In this document: positions 31,958 through 42,159 of the stretch, piece by piece
How positions within the stretch are numbered: position 1 is the first letter of the stretch
Layout of the letters: each line of letters starts with the position of its first letter
Assembly (NCBI RefSeq): GCF_033473495.1
Contig: NC_088941.1
Coordinates: 2,852,001 to 2,916,000, forward strand
Length of the DNA stretch: 64,000 bases
From: Cercospora beticola
Taxonomy: Eukaryota > Ascomycota > Dothideomycetes > Mycosphaerellales > Mycosphaerellaceae
Reading direction: 5' to 3'
Made by a program: the position numbers and the translations under genes
The notes under the pieces: generated by a model
Told to the model about the DNA's origin: nothing
The model's input: only the letters and a program-made list of their open reading frames with translations
The model's database searches: none

Positions 31958-32206
31958 CTCAAGGACTGATGTCTGCTGATATAAGAATCATTACAAAACA
32001 AATTCATGTTCCCACTCCTTGGGACGACCCACCACTGCAGCTGTTCCTGCAGGGTTCTTGCGTCGTGAGCAATATATAATACATGTCCGCTCCCGTCCGT
32101 GGACCAAGCTCAAAACCTCCATCCGCGAAAAATTCTTCGACGCATAACACACAGTTCCTTGCTTCATGGGCAAACTGGCCAACAACAAGAGATAATTACT
32201 ACCAGA

Positions 32207-32761
32207 ATGGGACTCTCTCTCAAGTACTGCATGCTCTACAGCTTCTCCTCGGTGATCACCCTCACCATCACTCGCGCACTCAGTTTCGCAGCTGCAGAGA
32301 AAGTGCTTTTCGGACGCTGGGTCTGGAGATACCGATCGTTGGAGGCTCAGAAAAAGAGCACCAGTGCCAATTCCAACAAAGACACCAACAAGAAGAACAT
32401 AAGCAGGGACCACGAGACGGCAAACTCGGACAATGCTTCAACTTGTCACGATTGCTCCTCAACAATTGATACGATTTGTCGCCCCTGGATTTTGAGCGGT
32501 CCTGCCCTTATGGGGCTTGTGTTGGTCTGCTTCACGGTAGACAGGTTGACGATGAAATACAAGTATGGGATAGTACTCACAGAGAGCGTGAAGGAAAGGA
32601 GATTGAAGGAAGCGGCTGTAACAGCGTTTCTGTTTTCGCTGGCAGTAGATCTGGTTGTAATCTGTGCATGCGTGACTTCGTGGGGGAGGGAACACATTCG
32701 ACGGTTCGCCGAAGGCAAGGAGGAGATTGTGGAGGTCAAAAACTTGGTCGAAGAAAAGTGA
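32207..32761 (+). CDS. Array paralogue 8: small membrane protein with CxxC
   Basis: 184 aa from ATG 32207. Helix 1 (about 8-28) is followed by AAAEKVLFGRWVWRYR, the FG-R motif. The linker is Asn/Lys/Ser-rich and holds CHDCSSTIDTICRPW. Helices follow (GPALMGLVLVCFTVD; AAVTAFLFSLAVDLVVICACV), then an Arg/Glu tail ending EEK as in paralogue 7. The frame is open further upstream, but this ATG puts helix 1 at the N-terminus as in paralogues 5 and 7. Function unknown. Confidence 0.7.
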   Translation: MGLSLKYCMLYSFSSVITLTITRALSFAAAEKVLFGRWVWRYRSLEAQKKSTSANSNKDTNKKNISRDHETANSDNASTCHDCSSTIDTICRPWILSGPALMGLVLVCFTVDRLTMKYKYGIVLTESVKERRLKEAAVTAFLFSLAVDLVVICACVTSWGREHIRRFAEGKEEIVEVKNLVEEK

Positions 32762-32834
32762 CTCTGGAGTTTGTGGACCATGGCGTACGAAAAGGTTGAA
32801 CGGACTCGACACGTCGGTAGTTCCTGCAGCAAAC

Positions 32835-32908
32835 GAAGCGAGGTGCGAAGCACACGCGATTGGGAAATTTCCATCGTGACACAGGCTGTGCAGGCATTTG
32901 AGGCCGCC
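32835..32908 (+). promoter_or_regulatory. Array element H
   Basis: GAAGCGAGG at 32835-32843 and CATTTGAGGCCGCC at 32895-32908, ending 167 nt before the ATG of the paralogue 9 stub. Confidence 0.6.
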
Positions 32909-33075
32909 CCACGGATCATCCAAAATTGCCGCCCGTGTAAAATAAATCCATGAAAGGCCCCATTGCCATGCATCCTGAGCAACAGATGACATGCTTCCAC
33001 CATCATCGCGCCATCAACGTCTTCGACGAAATCAGAAACAATTTTGTCTAAGGTTCTAGTCTACTAGTCGCAAGA

Positions 33076-33171
33076 ATGTACTACTACCTCCTCCTCTACG
33101 CCATCCTAGTCGGTTTCGTCCGGAAATGTAGTCTCGCAGCTGCAGAGCGGATCTTCTCTGTCTCCTTCTGA
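33076..33171 (+). pseudogene. Array paralogue 9: N-terminal stub
   Basis: ATG 33076 encodes 31 residues to the stop at 33169-33171. They start MYYYLLLYAILVGF and then LAAAERIFSV, which aligns with helix 1 and the AAAEKVLFG region of paralogue 8. The rest of the gene is absent. It is a truncated relic at the right end of the array. Confidence 0.6.
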
Positions 33172-33787
33172 GCCCGACTTGGCTTTTCGCGCCTGCCAAT
33201 TTTGATGGCCTTTGATGACTGACTTGACGCGAATCGTTCAGTCTCGTTCGTGCGGTTGTATGTGTTGGCCGGCTAACCAGTCAAGATGTCCATCCCAGCA
33301 GTGTAGGAATCCACAGATATCTGAGTTAAAGCTTTCACTACACATCTCACATAACCTAAACGCACCTGTGCCCAGTGCTGTGGGTAATCTCAACAGCACG
33401 GAGTTGCACACAAAACGGATCGGTGAGTTGCCCAAGCAGAGCCACCTTCACGCAATGGTGCGACGCTTCGAAACGCGTCCACATAGAACATTATTCAGAC
33501 TGGGAGCTCCGATGCCGAGATTCTTGCCATTTCTATGAGCCAAGTCGATTTCTGCTCTTTGTCGAAGCAGCAAGGCATTGCATTGTGGGATCCGAAGCAG
33601 CAAGCAGTATTGAGCTGAGAATGTTGATCACCACTGTGATGCTGTCGTCCAACCACCGATTTCACTGCAGTCGCCTCGATAAATCAGCTGGCTGCCTTCG
33701 TGCCAACGAATCTGTGCTGTAAGTGTTCTGGTCATCGCATAAACCAAGCGGGCACTATCTACCTCCTAAATATGTGCGGAAATTACC
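33172..33787. other. Intergenic, about 620 nt at the right end of the array
   Basis: Only short overlapping frames are seen and no further copy of the array element. The right side is the 3' flank of the thioesterase-like gene. Confidence 0.5.
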
Positions 33788-34858
33788 TTAAAGTTTCGTC
33801 TTCCTAGCAGCTTCAGCTTTCTGTTTAGCTGAGCGAGATTTTAATGCTTTCGCATCTCGTTCAAACTCTTCTTCAGTCTTGAAAACAAAGTATGCCTGTT
33901 TCATGGAGTTTCAGTCAGTGAGCCTCGCGTATTTCAGCACAAGATGACAACTTACCTCTTGATCTACCGTAGCGATCAACTCTCCCTTGCAGTCCCTCAT
34001 ATACATCGTATTCAACGCCCTCCTTCCCTTCGTCCATCTCACTTGCATCTCGCAAAGAACCCCTTGATGCACATCAAAACCTTCGAGCCTCGCAAAACGC
34101 ACCGTGTGAGTAAGGGATGCGAATGATCGTATACGTGTCGGAGTCGGCGTCAAAGTCTCGTCGCCTAAGATCGGAGGCCCGAATGGGATGCTGTGAACGA
34201 TCATCGGCACGTCGAGGGTGAATACATCTGAGAGGAAGACAATTGCTAGAATTTGTCCTGTGGGTCCAGATATTGGGCTGGTGATGCGGTACTTGGTACG
34301 ATAGGTTTTGAGGTTGGGATCCGACTCTTGAGTTATGTCTATGCGTTGACAGAGAAAGGGTGGGTCGGGGGTCCCTTTAGGGACACCTAGTGGAAGCATT
34401 TTGAGATCTGGCGAGTGGTCCTCGATAGAGCGAGCTGCCAGTTCGATCGCTTCCCGAGAAGGTGGTCTAGTGTATTCGTATTGTGTGGGCCAGCCTCGAG
34501 AGGTGACGGATCGTTTTTGGAAGCTCAGAAGGAGCACGCATCTGTAGTCGCTGTCGCTGTCTTGCGTTACGAAGACGTTCCTCGAAGCGAAGTTGGACAT
34601 TGTCATAAGTTCGACGACTTTGTATCGCAATGCTTCGTTCTTGCCTGCTTTGAGGAATTGCACTTGTGCGCAATGTAGCTCGAAGTCGGGTGGCACGGTC
34701 TTGTAAGCTGCCGCAGTGCCCTCTGTTATAGGCACTGAGCCTGCCGCCCTTTGGACTAGTGGCCAACTCCATGGTCGATAGACGCTCGTGAAGTGGTTTG
34801 GCTTTCCATCGACCGGATAGACAGATACGCTGCGCTCGAATTCGTATTGATCTGCCAT
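33788..34858 (-). CDS. Acyl-CoA thioesterase-like protein (double hotdog fold)
   Basis: Exons 34858-33956 and 33895-33788 with a 60 nt intron (GTAAGT...AAACAG), 336 aa. The N-terminal half has HFTSVYRPWSWPLVQ, typical of the first hotdog unit of TesB-like fungal thioesterases. The C-terminal unit has SFASLTHTVRFAR and later MYMRDCKGELIATVDQEAYFVFK, the usual end of TesB-type folds. These enzymes hydrolyse acyl-CoA to fatty acid and CoA, often in peroxisomes; the C-terminus here (TKL) is a weak match to a PTS1 tail. Catalytic residues cannot be placed with certainty by eye. Without the second exon the fold lacks its last strand and the basic tail. Confidence 0.75.
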
Positions 34859-35190
34859 CGTTGTGGTGACTGTTGAATGTCCGTCTTCCGTTGCAATGTG
34901 ACCTTTGTTTGCATAGTCTGAGGTCGATAGGCAATGTTTAAGAAGTCCCGAGCCAAGCCGCGATTCCTGGTTTAGCCGTGTTCAAGCATCGACATCAAGC
35001 CAGATCCTGGACACCACGCCCTGTGCTCACTCATCACAATCTGATATCCATGTCCGTGCTCGTTCAGTAGCATAGCATAGCACGCCATACTACTGCCTAC
35101 AGTCCTGGTTGACGTCTTGGGACTTCACGCGGCCAGCGAAGGTGCCGAAATCCGCGGCAGCGGCAGCGGCACCTCTCTATACCGCAGTCC

Positions 35191-35744
35191 CTACTTCACC
35201 TCAGGAACACAAATCTGCTTCCCAATTTTTAAGTTCGCACAAACAATCCCATCATTCACCTCCACAATTTTCTCCACACTCGTCTTCCTCGCCTCCGCAA
35301 TCCCCCAACAAGTATCGCCCTGAGAAATCTTATACTTCTCGAGACCAGGACCGCACGTAATCGCTGGCACTTTATTGCTCCCTCCAGAATTAACATACCA
35401 GAGAATCGTCATCAACACAACCGTCACAAGCAAGAAGAACGGTTTCATCATCTTCCAATCATTCTCGATAGCTTCAGCGGGGATATTTTCGCCATTGAAT
35501 CCAGATTGCGGAGCCACGTTTGCAGAGGTATGAGAGTAGTTGAGATTTCCATGTCGTCCGGTTCCTTCTTCGGTTTGGTAGTAGTTGCCTTGATCGTCTC
35601 TGTAGGTGTAGACTTGTGTATCGGCATCGTAGCCTACGGGGTTCATTCCGTGGTGTTGGTCGTCATCCTGTGGTGATGTGTCAGCTTTGCGCCACGTGTG
35701 GTGATACGATCAGATTTTACGCGGTCGTATCTCCAGCTGGCCAT
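35191..35744 (-). CDS. Membrane-anchored LysM-domain protein
   Basis: Exons 35744-35721 (MASWRYDR) and 35667-35191, intron 53 nt (GTAAAA...CACAG), 166 aa. A polar, Tyr/Asp/Gln-rich N-terminal part (about 1-85) is followed by one transmembrane segment (about 88-106, MMKPFFLLVTVVLMTILWYV) and a single LysM (about 118-163: YKISQGDTCWGIAE...CANLKIGKQICVP) with two or three cysteines. There is no cleavable signal peptide, so a type II membrane protein with an outward LysM is likely. LysM binds chitin-type glycans; secreted LysM effectors differ by lacking the anchor. The first exon is short but in phase. Role inferred: wall-associated or ER/wall quality function. Confidence 0.78.
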
Positions 35745-36568
35745 GATTGCTGATGCTTTGATATTGTTGGTGTTGTTCGAGAGGCATGGACAGGGCCAGG
35801 GCGACGAAGTAGGCAGGCAGGTGGGGCTGAAACGTGTCTTGGCGGAGTGAGTGACGTAGTCTGCCCTCATGAAACAATGTCTCCTGCGATTAGAGTGCTG
35901 ACAGTATTTCGGAGTACGCGATGTCTGTGCTTGCGAATCTGAACTTAAGGTCTCAATTCCTAGCTTGTCGTCAGGATGTAGTCTCGGAGTGCCCGAGAAC
36001 ACTTTCCCATACCATGACTGGCGAAACCCGAGCCCGCCCGTCATCGGACTGATTTCAATGAGATAACACCTTCCCTACGAGCCGGAAAGCTATGTTCATA
36101 GACGCGAAGTCCGCGCTCTTCCGACTTCTGGAACCTGCCGTAAAGCCCTGCACACTCTCAGCTAGGTTGCAGAAGCTTAGCGGACTTAGCTATGTGACTT
36201 ATGTCCATAGCCTTTCTCACCCGGAGCCATTGGCAGAGTTTGGCTATGTCTCATGAAGGCTTTTGCAGCATGATTCTGATATGCGCCAGGCTGATGAGCA
36301 GAGAACTTTCCGTTTCTTGGGAGAAGAGACAGGTCCTGGCACCAGACTCTGTTTCGTGAGTAATTGAATTCGCTTGTCCTTTTTCTGCAACATGCCTACC
36401 AAGTCTGATGGGAAATGGAGCTAGGGCAAGGGGGAGAACTTCGACATGGGTGTCTCCATTTGTTGTCAACTTGGACGCTACCTACGGCCGGCGATCTGCT
36501 TGGCCTCGATAGCTCCTTGAGCGCTGAGCGCGTTGCTGCTCGAACTTCCATGGCTCTGAGGGATCTTG
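35745..36568. other. Intergenic, about 820 nt
   Basis: This is the upstream region of the LysM gene and the 3' flank of the CID gene. A 133-codon minus frame (35643-36044) overlaps the LysM first exon in another frame and has no motif. No other structure seen. Confidence 0.5.
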
Positions 36569-38042
36569 CTAATATCCCCCACGTCCACGGTAGCCGCCGC
36601 CACCGCCGCGCCCACGGAAGCCTCCACCACGGCCTCCTCGTCCTCGAGAAGCCGCCAGCTCTCTCGCACGCTCCACCTCGCTGTTGCGGACGTATCTCGG
36701 ACGCTCTGGCGGCGGGATGTCGGCGTAGCCTTTGGCTGATGCGTTGAACATTTTCTTGTTCTCTTTCATTTTGCGTAGACCCTCTTCCGTGAAGCCCCAG
36801 TAATTGCGTGTAGGACGCTCTGGGTCCTTCCAGACTTTGTTGCCTAATGCATCGATGTCCTGGACCTCGTCTGCTTTCGTGTGTGTATCGAAGCAGTGAA
36901 GCATCTCGCTGAGAAGTCCTTCTGCTTCCTTTCGAGTCTGTTCGTTTACTGGCTTGCCTGCCAAAAATCAGTCTATGAAAAAGCTGTGCAGCGCACTGAC
37001 CAAGCAAGGCGTGCATGTTGCTACGCACCTCCATTGACGAGTTGATAGCCGCCATGAGGCAGAGCACGTGAGAGCAGCGGGTAGCCACGTTCCTCCCGCA
37101 ACTTCAACCCATTTGCCGCTGGAAGCAGGTGCCATGGCGCGTCTGGGTCATCCTTCACACCATGCCTATTCCTCAATGCGGGCCTCATTTTCTGCGCCGA
37201 TTGTGCGAGAAGATGTGTTGTGAGGTCAAGGTTCTTCAGGCTCGGATCGTGCTTGCGGTTGTCGGCATTCTCTGCTATTTTTCGAAGTCGGTCGATGTCT
37301 GATTTCGTGAAGACTTGGGTAACGATCTGGGTCCAATTGCTGAGGATATCATTCAATGCATTCTTCGGCTTTGCCGCTTCTCCCGGCGTTATGCAGGCGG
37401 CCTCCTCGAAAATGTCAAGACAGCATTGTTTGGCGGAATCGAGAGCTTCGCGCGCGTATTTCCGCTCCTCGTCTGCAGTGGGGCGGGGCCTTACTTTCGA
37501 GTCTTGCCGCGACAACTCGAGAAGGGAGACCAGTAGTTCGTTGATGATGTAAAGCGTATGTATTCGTCTCGCATGCGATGCTGGCAGATGATTTGTGGCG
37601 CCACCAGCGGAAAGGCCAAGGACCTCATCAAGTCCTGATGCGGCTTTCAACTTCCAGGATCCGGGAGCGAACAATCTGCACAAAGTCTGCAGGTACTTGA
37701 AGTATACCTTGCGCGCCTGTGATGAGGGTAGGATGTAGTGTATAAACTGTTCTTTGCAACGCTAATGTGACAGGTGAGTGTAAGTGAGCACTTTTGGAAG
37801 ATAGTCAAGTGGCTGAGTCAACGACAAACCTGGATGTTCTCAATGGTGCATATATTGCACGTCTTACAGACTTGGGCAGTGACGGCGTCTGCCTTGTACG
37901 ATTGCAGACCAGCGAGCCGAAGAGCTGCGCCAAAGGTCGCTCGTGCCTCATTCACATTGCTGGGGCGCGTGATCCGGGCGGCTTCGGAAGTCATCACCCC
38001 ATCCTTTTGAAGCTGCTGGAGGACGCGATATGCGCGTTCCAT
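36569..38042 (-). CDS. CID (RPR)-domain RNA-processing protein with C-terminal RGG box
   Basis: Exons 38042-37830, 37761-37029 and 36957-36569; introns 68 and 71 nt; 444 aa. The helical CID spans about 20-260 (TRPSNVNEARATFGAALRL, IENIQRCKEQFIHYILP, ARRIHTLYIINELLVSLLEL). The C-terminus (about 405-444) is a Gly/Arg repeat (RGRGGRGGGFRGRGGGGGYR), an RNA-binding and arginine-methylation type tail. CID domains bind the phosphorylated CTD of RNA polymerase II and couple transcription to 3'-end processing or splicing; the closest named relatives may be CHERP/SCAF-type proteins. The name is not certain. It is divergent from hid1, sharing a ~600 nt upstream region. Confidence 0.75.
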
Positions 38043-38639
38043 GATGATGGACGCGTCACGCCGACGGTGGTGGTGTTGTTGTGTTGGTGAAGTCGCGGCT
38101 AGTTACCCTCGAGAACTTTGAGCCGCCGCAGAATTTGGCTTGGCAGAAAGCCTCAATTCGAAGGGTCAACCCAACACCTGTTACACCAGCCCAAGCTATT
38201 CTGTAGGATACCGTGCCTTCGATGGCGGTGATGTTCGTTGTATTTGAGATCATTCATATCGTGACGAGGTTGTAGAGTCGTGCCGTAGCCCCGTTTCGTG
38301 CTCGTAGATCCACTTTGTCGACCCGTCGGCCTGGTCCAGCAACGACGTCAATAGCCGCGTTGATCGTGCAGCTCCAGCTACTCCTCTGTTCAGCACTTTT
38401 CTCTAGCTTCCGAATGCGCAAGTCACACGTTCCTTGCAGCTGAGCCAGTTGCCAGCAGTTCCTGCTCCTCCGGTAGCAAGTCAGGCACTGCCCATCCCTC
38501 GCTCCTTCGACCATGCTGCAGAGGCAGCAACGCCCTCCCAGACTATCCGATTCTCCTCCAACATAACCTGCCGAATATTGCTGAGGCCACGAGACACAAC
38601 TCCTGAGACGCTGGTCTTCCGGGAGTAAGAGCAAGGGCA

Positions 38640-41600
38640 ATGGGCGTGTCGGAGAGCAAAATCGCGTTCAAGCAGAGCGTGTTCAAGCTCATAGGGGACG
38701 ATGTGCTGCAGCCAGACAACGACATCTTCGCAAAGTACTGGACAATACCCGAGCGCGTCGACGATGTTTTCGATCTGTGGGTGGGTGGAGACGTTCGGGT
38801 CTTGACATACACCAACCCATCCGAGCCAGGGGCGCGCAAAGCATCTCCAGGAGAACAATGCTCGCCCATGACCAATCTGGAGACACTGCTGTATAATGCG
38901 ATAGCACATGTGGAGAGACTGCAGAAGGACACAAACCAGCCCGATGAGCTTGTCGCCCGGCAGATCCTCAACTGCATGCGCATCCTGACCCGGGTGATGC
39001 CTTTCATCTTCGAGGCGGACCACTTGCGAGAATGGTACGACAAGTTCTTCTGGCAGCCACGAAAGCCACAATTCCTCAACTGGGACGAGAAGCGTGATAC
39101 GCATACCCAGCTGTTCGACGGCCTAGATCCCGGCAAGCTTTATTCAAAAGAGGACAAAGACAAAGAAATCGGGCCACCTCTAGGCGAGACCTTGATCGAC
39201 CTGGTGGTGGACTACCTTTTCTGGCGAGGCCTGACTCTCCCATCGCAACAGGAAGACGGCGGCAGATCTGATAGAGGATATGAGCTCAAAGTTTGGAAGA
39301 CGGGTATTGGCTGCAGCACAAGCTCGAAATGTACTAGCGAGCATGAGCGGAATCAGTACGAGGTCATCAGGTTACTCCTCACCTTGACGAGCAGCACCTT
39401 GTACCTGCGGCCAGATCAAGTTGCACTTGCCAACAACAGGGCTCTGACTTATCTGACGACGAAGCTCGAAAAGCGCGTCGTAAATGCCATAAATTGTTCT
39501 TGCTTGAATACTGTGCTTCGATTCAACCCCAACTTGTGGACGATACCGAGTGGCTGGCAAGGAGCTCGGGATACGAAGAAGCTTCTCGTTCTGAACTGCA
39601 TCCAGTTCCTGCTGGTGACGATGGTGTACATCCCCCCAGAGGGCAAGAACCTCTTCAGATCTTCAATGGGAGCACTTTTCCGGCCTGATGACTTCCAATT
39701 CATCCATCATGGAGTCAATCTAGTGATTTCCCAACCAGTAAGTCTGCAATGGTATTCACAATGGTTTTTCGCGTATCACTTGTTGACTTTGAGCCCAGAT
39801 GACGACGAGCAATTTCAGCATAGGGAAAAGCAATGCTGGCCATCATGCCACCGAGATGATCAGCTTCCTGTGGGAGCTGATCCAGTGTAACAAGCGCTTC
39901 CGTCGGTACCTCTGTGAAACCAAAGTCGGCATGGACTATCTGGTCATCTTCTTGTTCTACGCGAGAGACTCGGTCGCCGATGAGACAAAGCAAGGCCTGA
40001 TGAGAATGGTCATCTTCGTGATCCAATCGCTCAGCGCCGAAGCAGCCTTCTGCGCGAAGCTCAATACGCCTTTCCTCCATGTCAGCAGCCTGCCGCCGGT
40101 AATGCGGATAGAAAACTTCCATGGCTCATATGCCGACTTCTTGATTTGTGTATGCTTTCCCGTGCTCTCACGTCTTGACAGATTGCTGATGGCTCGCAGT
40201 CAATACATTGCCTCATCACGGCTTCGAAAGGACGACTCGAGCCAGTCTATCCTGCGCTGTTCAACATTATCAAGAATGTGGCGCCGTACGCGAAGCACTT
40301 GCAGCGTGCGACGTCTTCGAAGCTGGTGAACCTGTTCGAAATGCTGTCGGCACCCAGCTTCTGCTTGAAGAACGATACCAATTATGTCATTCTCAAGAAC
40401 TTGCTTGATGCTTGCAATGCAATTCTTGATAATCATTGTCGCGGTATGTCCAATCTCTTTCTTAGTTGCAGCCCTTCTGCGTCCCCCATGCCATTCGCTT
40501 GAGCTGCTCCGTTAGTAGGAGGGCAAGGCAAGAGACATGTCTCGCCTGCACATTCAGCGAAGCTGGCGAGTTTAGAGCTCTTTGCGGAGCCCAGGCTATC
40601 AAAGGGTGTCCGCTAGCGCTCCCCGGGTCTCGTCGCAGGCCCGCGACGATGGCTCAGATTGGCACTGCGCTGCCGTGGCTGTAATTGGCATCGTAGCACT
40701 TTGGCATTCGAAAGCCCTATGCTGGCCATGAATCTTGTGTGCTGATCAGAACGCATCTGCAGAGAATCAGCAATTCGTCAGAGTACTCATTGCGAGCAAA
40801 AAGCATTTCAGAGCCCTGCAGCAAATCACCGTTGAAGGCGCACTTGCAGAGGCGGAGCGCCAGGCGATCGAACGCAAAGATCGCGGGGATATTCTGAGCC
40901 CGACCAGCCACTCGCGTGGTTCATCCATCGATAGTATGCGTAGACCCGTTGCGCCGCGGACGCCTTCGTTGGCGAATGTGCCGGAGGACACTCGGTTCGC
41001 CATCGGGGATGATGAGGACGAGGACGATGAAGGAAACGAAAATGCGGATGTCGATGAAAAGGCTGACCAAAGAGCTTCTAAGACACCAGACGCGGGTGGC
41101 GAGAATCGAGTGCCTGACCCCGTGCGTTTGAGTGAAAAGGCTCGGGGTAAGCAACCGGCGGCTTTGCGACTTTCGACGTCACGCCAAACATCAACAACGA
41201 GCCTACCGACCTTGACGCCAGTCACCACATCACAAAACTTCCAACCTTCCGAACAGTGGCTAGAAAGCTGGTACACACAACTCCCACTCGAGCTCATTCT
41301 CAAAGTCATTGAAGACAGCGAGACTCGAAAGCAAGATGGCATCTCAGCAAGAACTTCCACCTCCAGCGCGCCCGAGGAGCAACACAAGGCAGACGTTCGC
41401 AGCGCAACTACAGCAGAGCAACCCGGCCTCGGACGAGAAGCCCGCCAATCCGCCCAACTCACCCGTCAGTCCACGGACAGTGGGCGCAGTGCGCAAGCAG
41501 CATATGGAGCCGATGGACAAGGTCATCTCGGAATTAAAGGTACGCACCACGCCGCTCATCATGCAACCGCAACAGAACGGCATGCGCTAATACTCTCGGA

Positions 41601-41937
41601 AACAGACAATATCAGACCAGCAACAGGAGGCCCAGTCAGCTTCCAATGGACAGCAGTAGCAATCGGCTGGTACAACGCGCTCATCTGGAGCAGAATCTAC
41701 TTGCAAGAAGCGGAGGCTTTTCAAGGTTCTGGAGGATTGTACAGTAGTACGGACATCAAGCTATTTCGACGGCAGGGCGCGAGTCAGGAAATCTCGTTGA
41801 AGAGTCCGAAGGGGGCGATTGATGCTGTGGGGGCTTCACTTGCGCAGAGGATAAGTAGCATTAGTATCCCTGACGCGTTTACTGGAGGAGGGCAGGCGAG
41901 TGGACAGACGGGGAGGGGACGGGGAGGTAGTGGGTAG
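38640..41937 (+). CDS. hid1: HID1 family protein (Golgi/dense-core trafficking)
   Basis: Five exons: 38640-39737, 39799-40149, 40200-40443, 40763-41539 and 41606-41937; 933 aa. It starts MGVSESKIAFKQSVF, as in HID-1, whose Gly-2 is myristoylated for Golgi attachment. Conserved stretches include the YWTIPE and FNPNLWTIP segments, SFLWELIQCNKRFRRYL, YADFLICSIHCLITASKGRLEPVYPALFNIIKNV, and near the end FQWTAVAIGWYNALIW. An acidic, Ser-rich disordered insert (about 660-800) is typical of fungal members. The third intron is long (319 nt). The fourth (41540-41605, 66 nt) has no in-frame stop, so it could be read as coding. HID1 acts in trans-Golgi sorting. Confidence 0.9.
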
Positions 41938-42159
41938 GTAGATGGAGAATTGAAAGATGAGTTGAGGTGTGGCCGACTTTCGTGGGCAGAGAGAGGGTTG
42001 GTTGGTATTGAAGATGTTTGCTCCGCCGTGTTGACAAGAACTCGGGCAATGGCATATACTACTGACTCGAACTAGTTCTATTGGAAAGAACAGAAACTAG
42101 GAACACCTACGGTGAAGGACTACTGGCGTCGCAAACGATCGTGGAGCTCAGGCCACAGC

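Noticed and set aside
41309..41590. A Pro/Gln/Asn-rich 93-codon frame inside hid1
   Set aside because: It overlaps hid1 exon 4 in another frame. The GTACGC...AACAG intron nearby fits hid1's own frame and keeps FQWTAVAIGWYNALIW in phase, while splicing the other frame gives an early stop.
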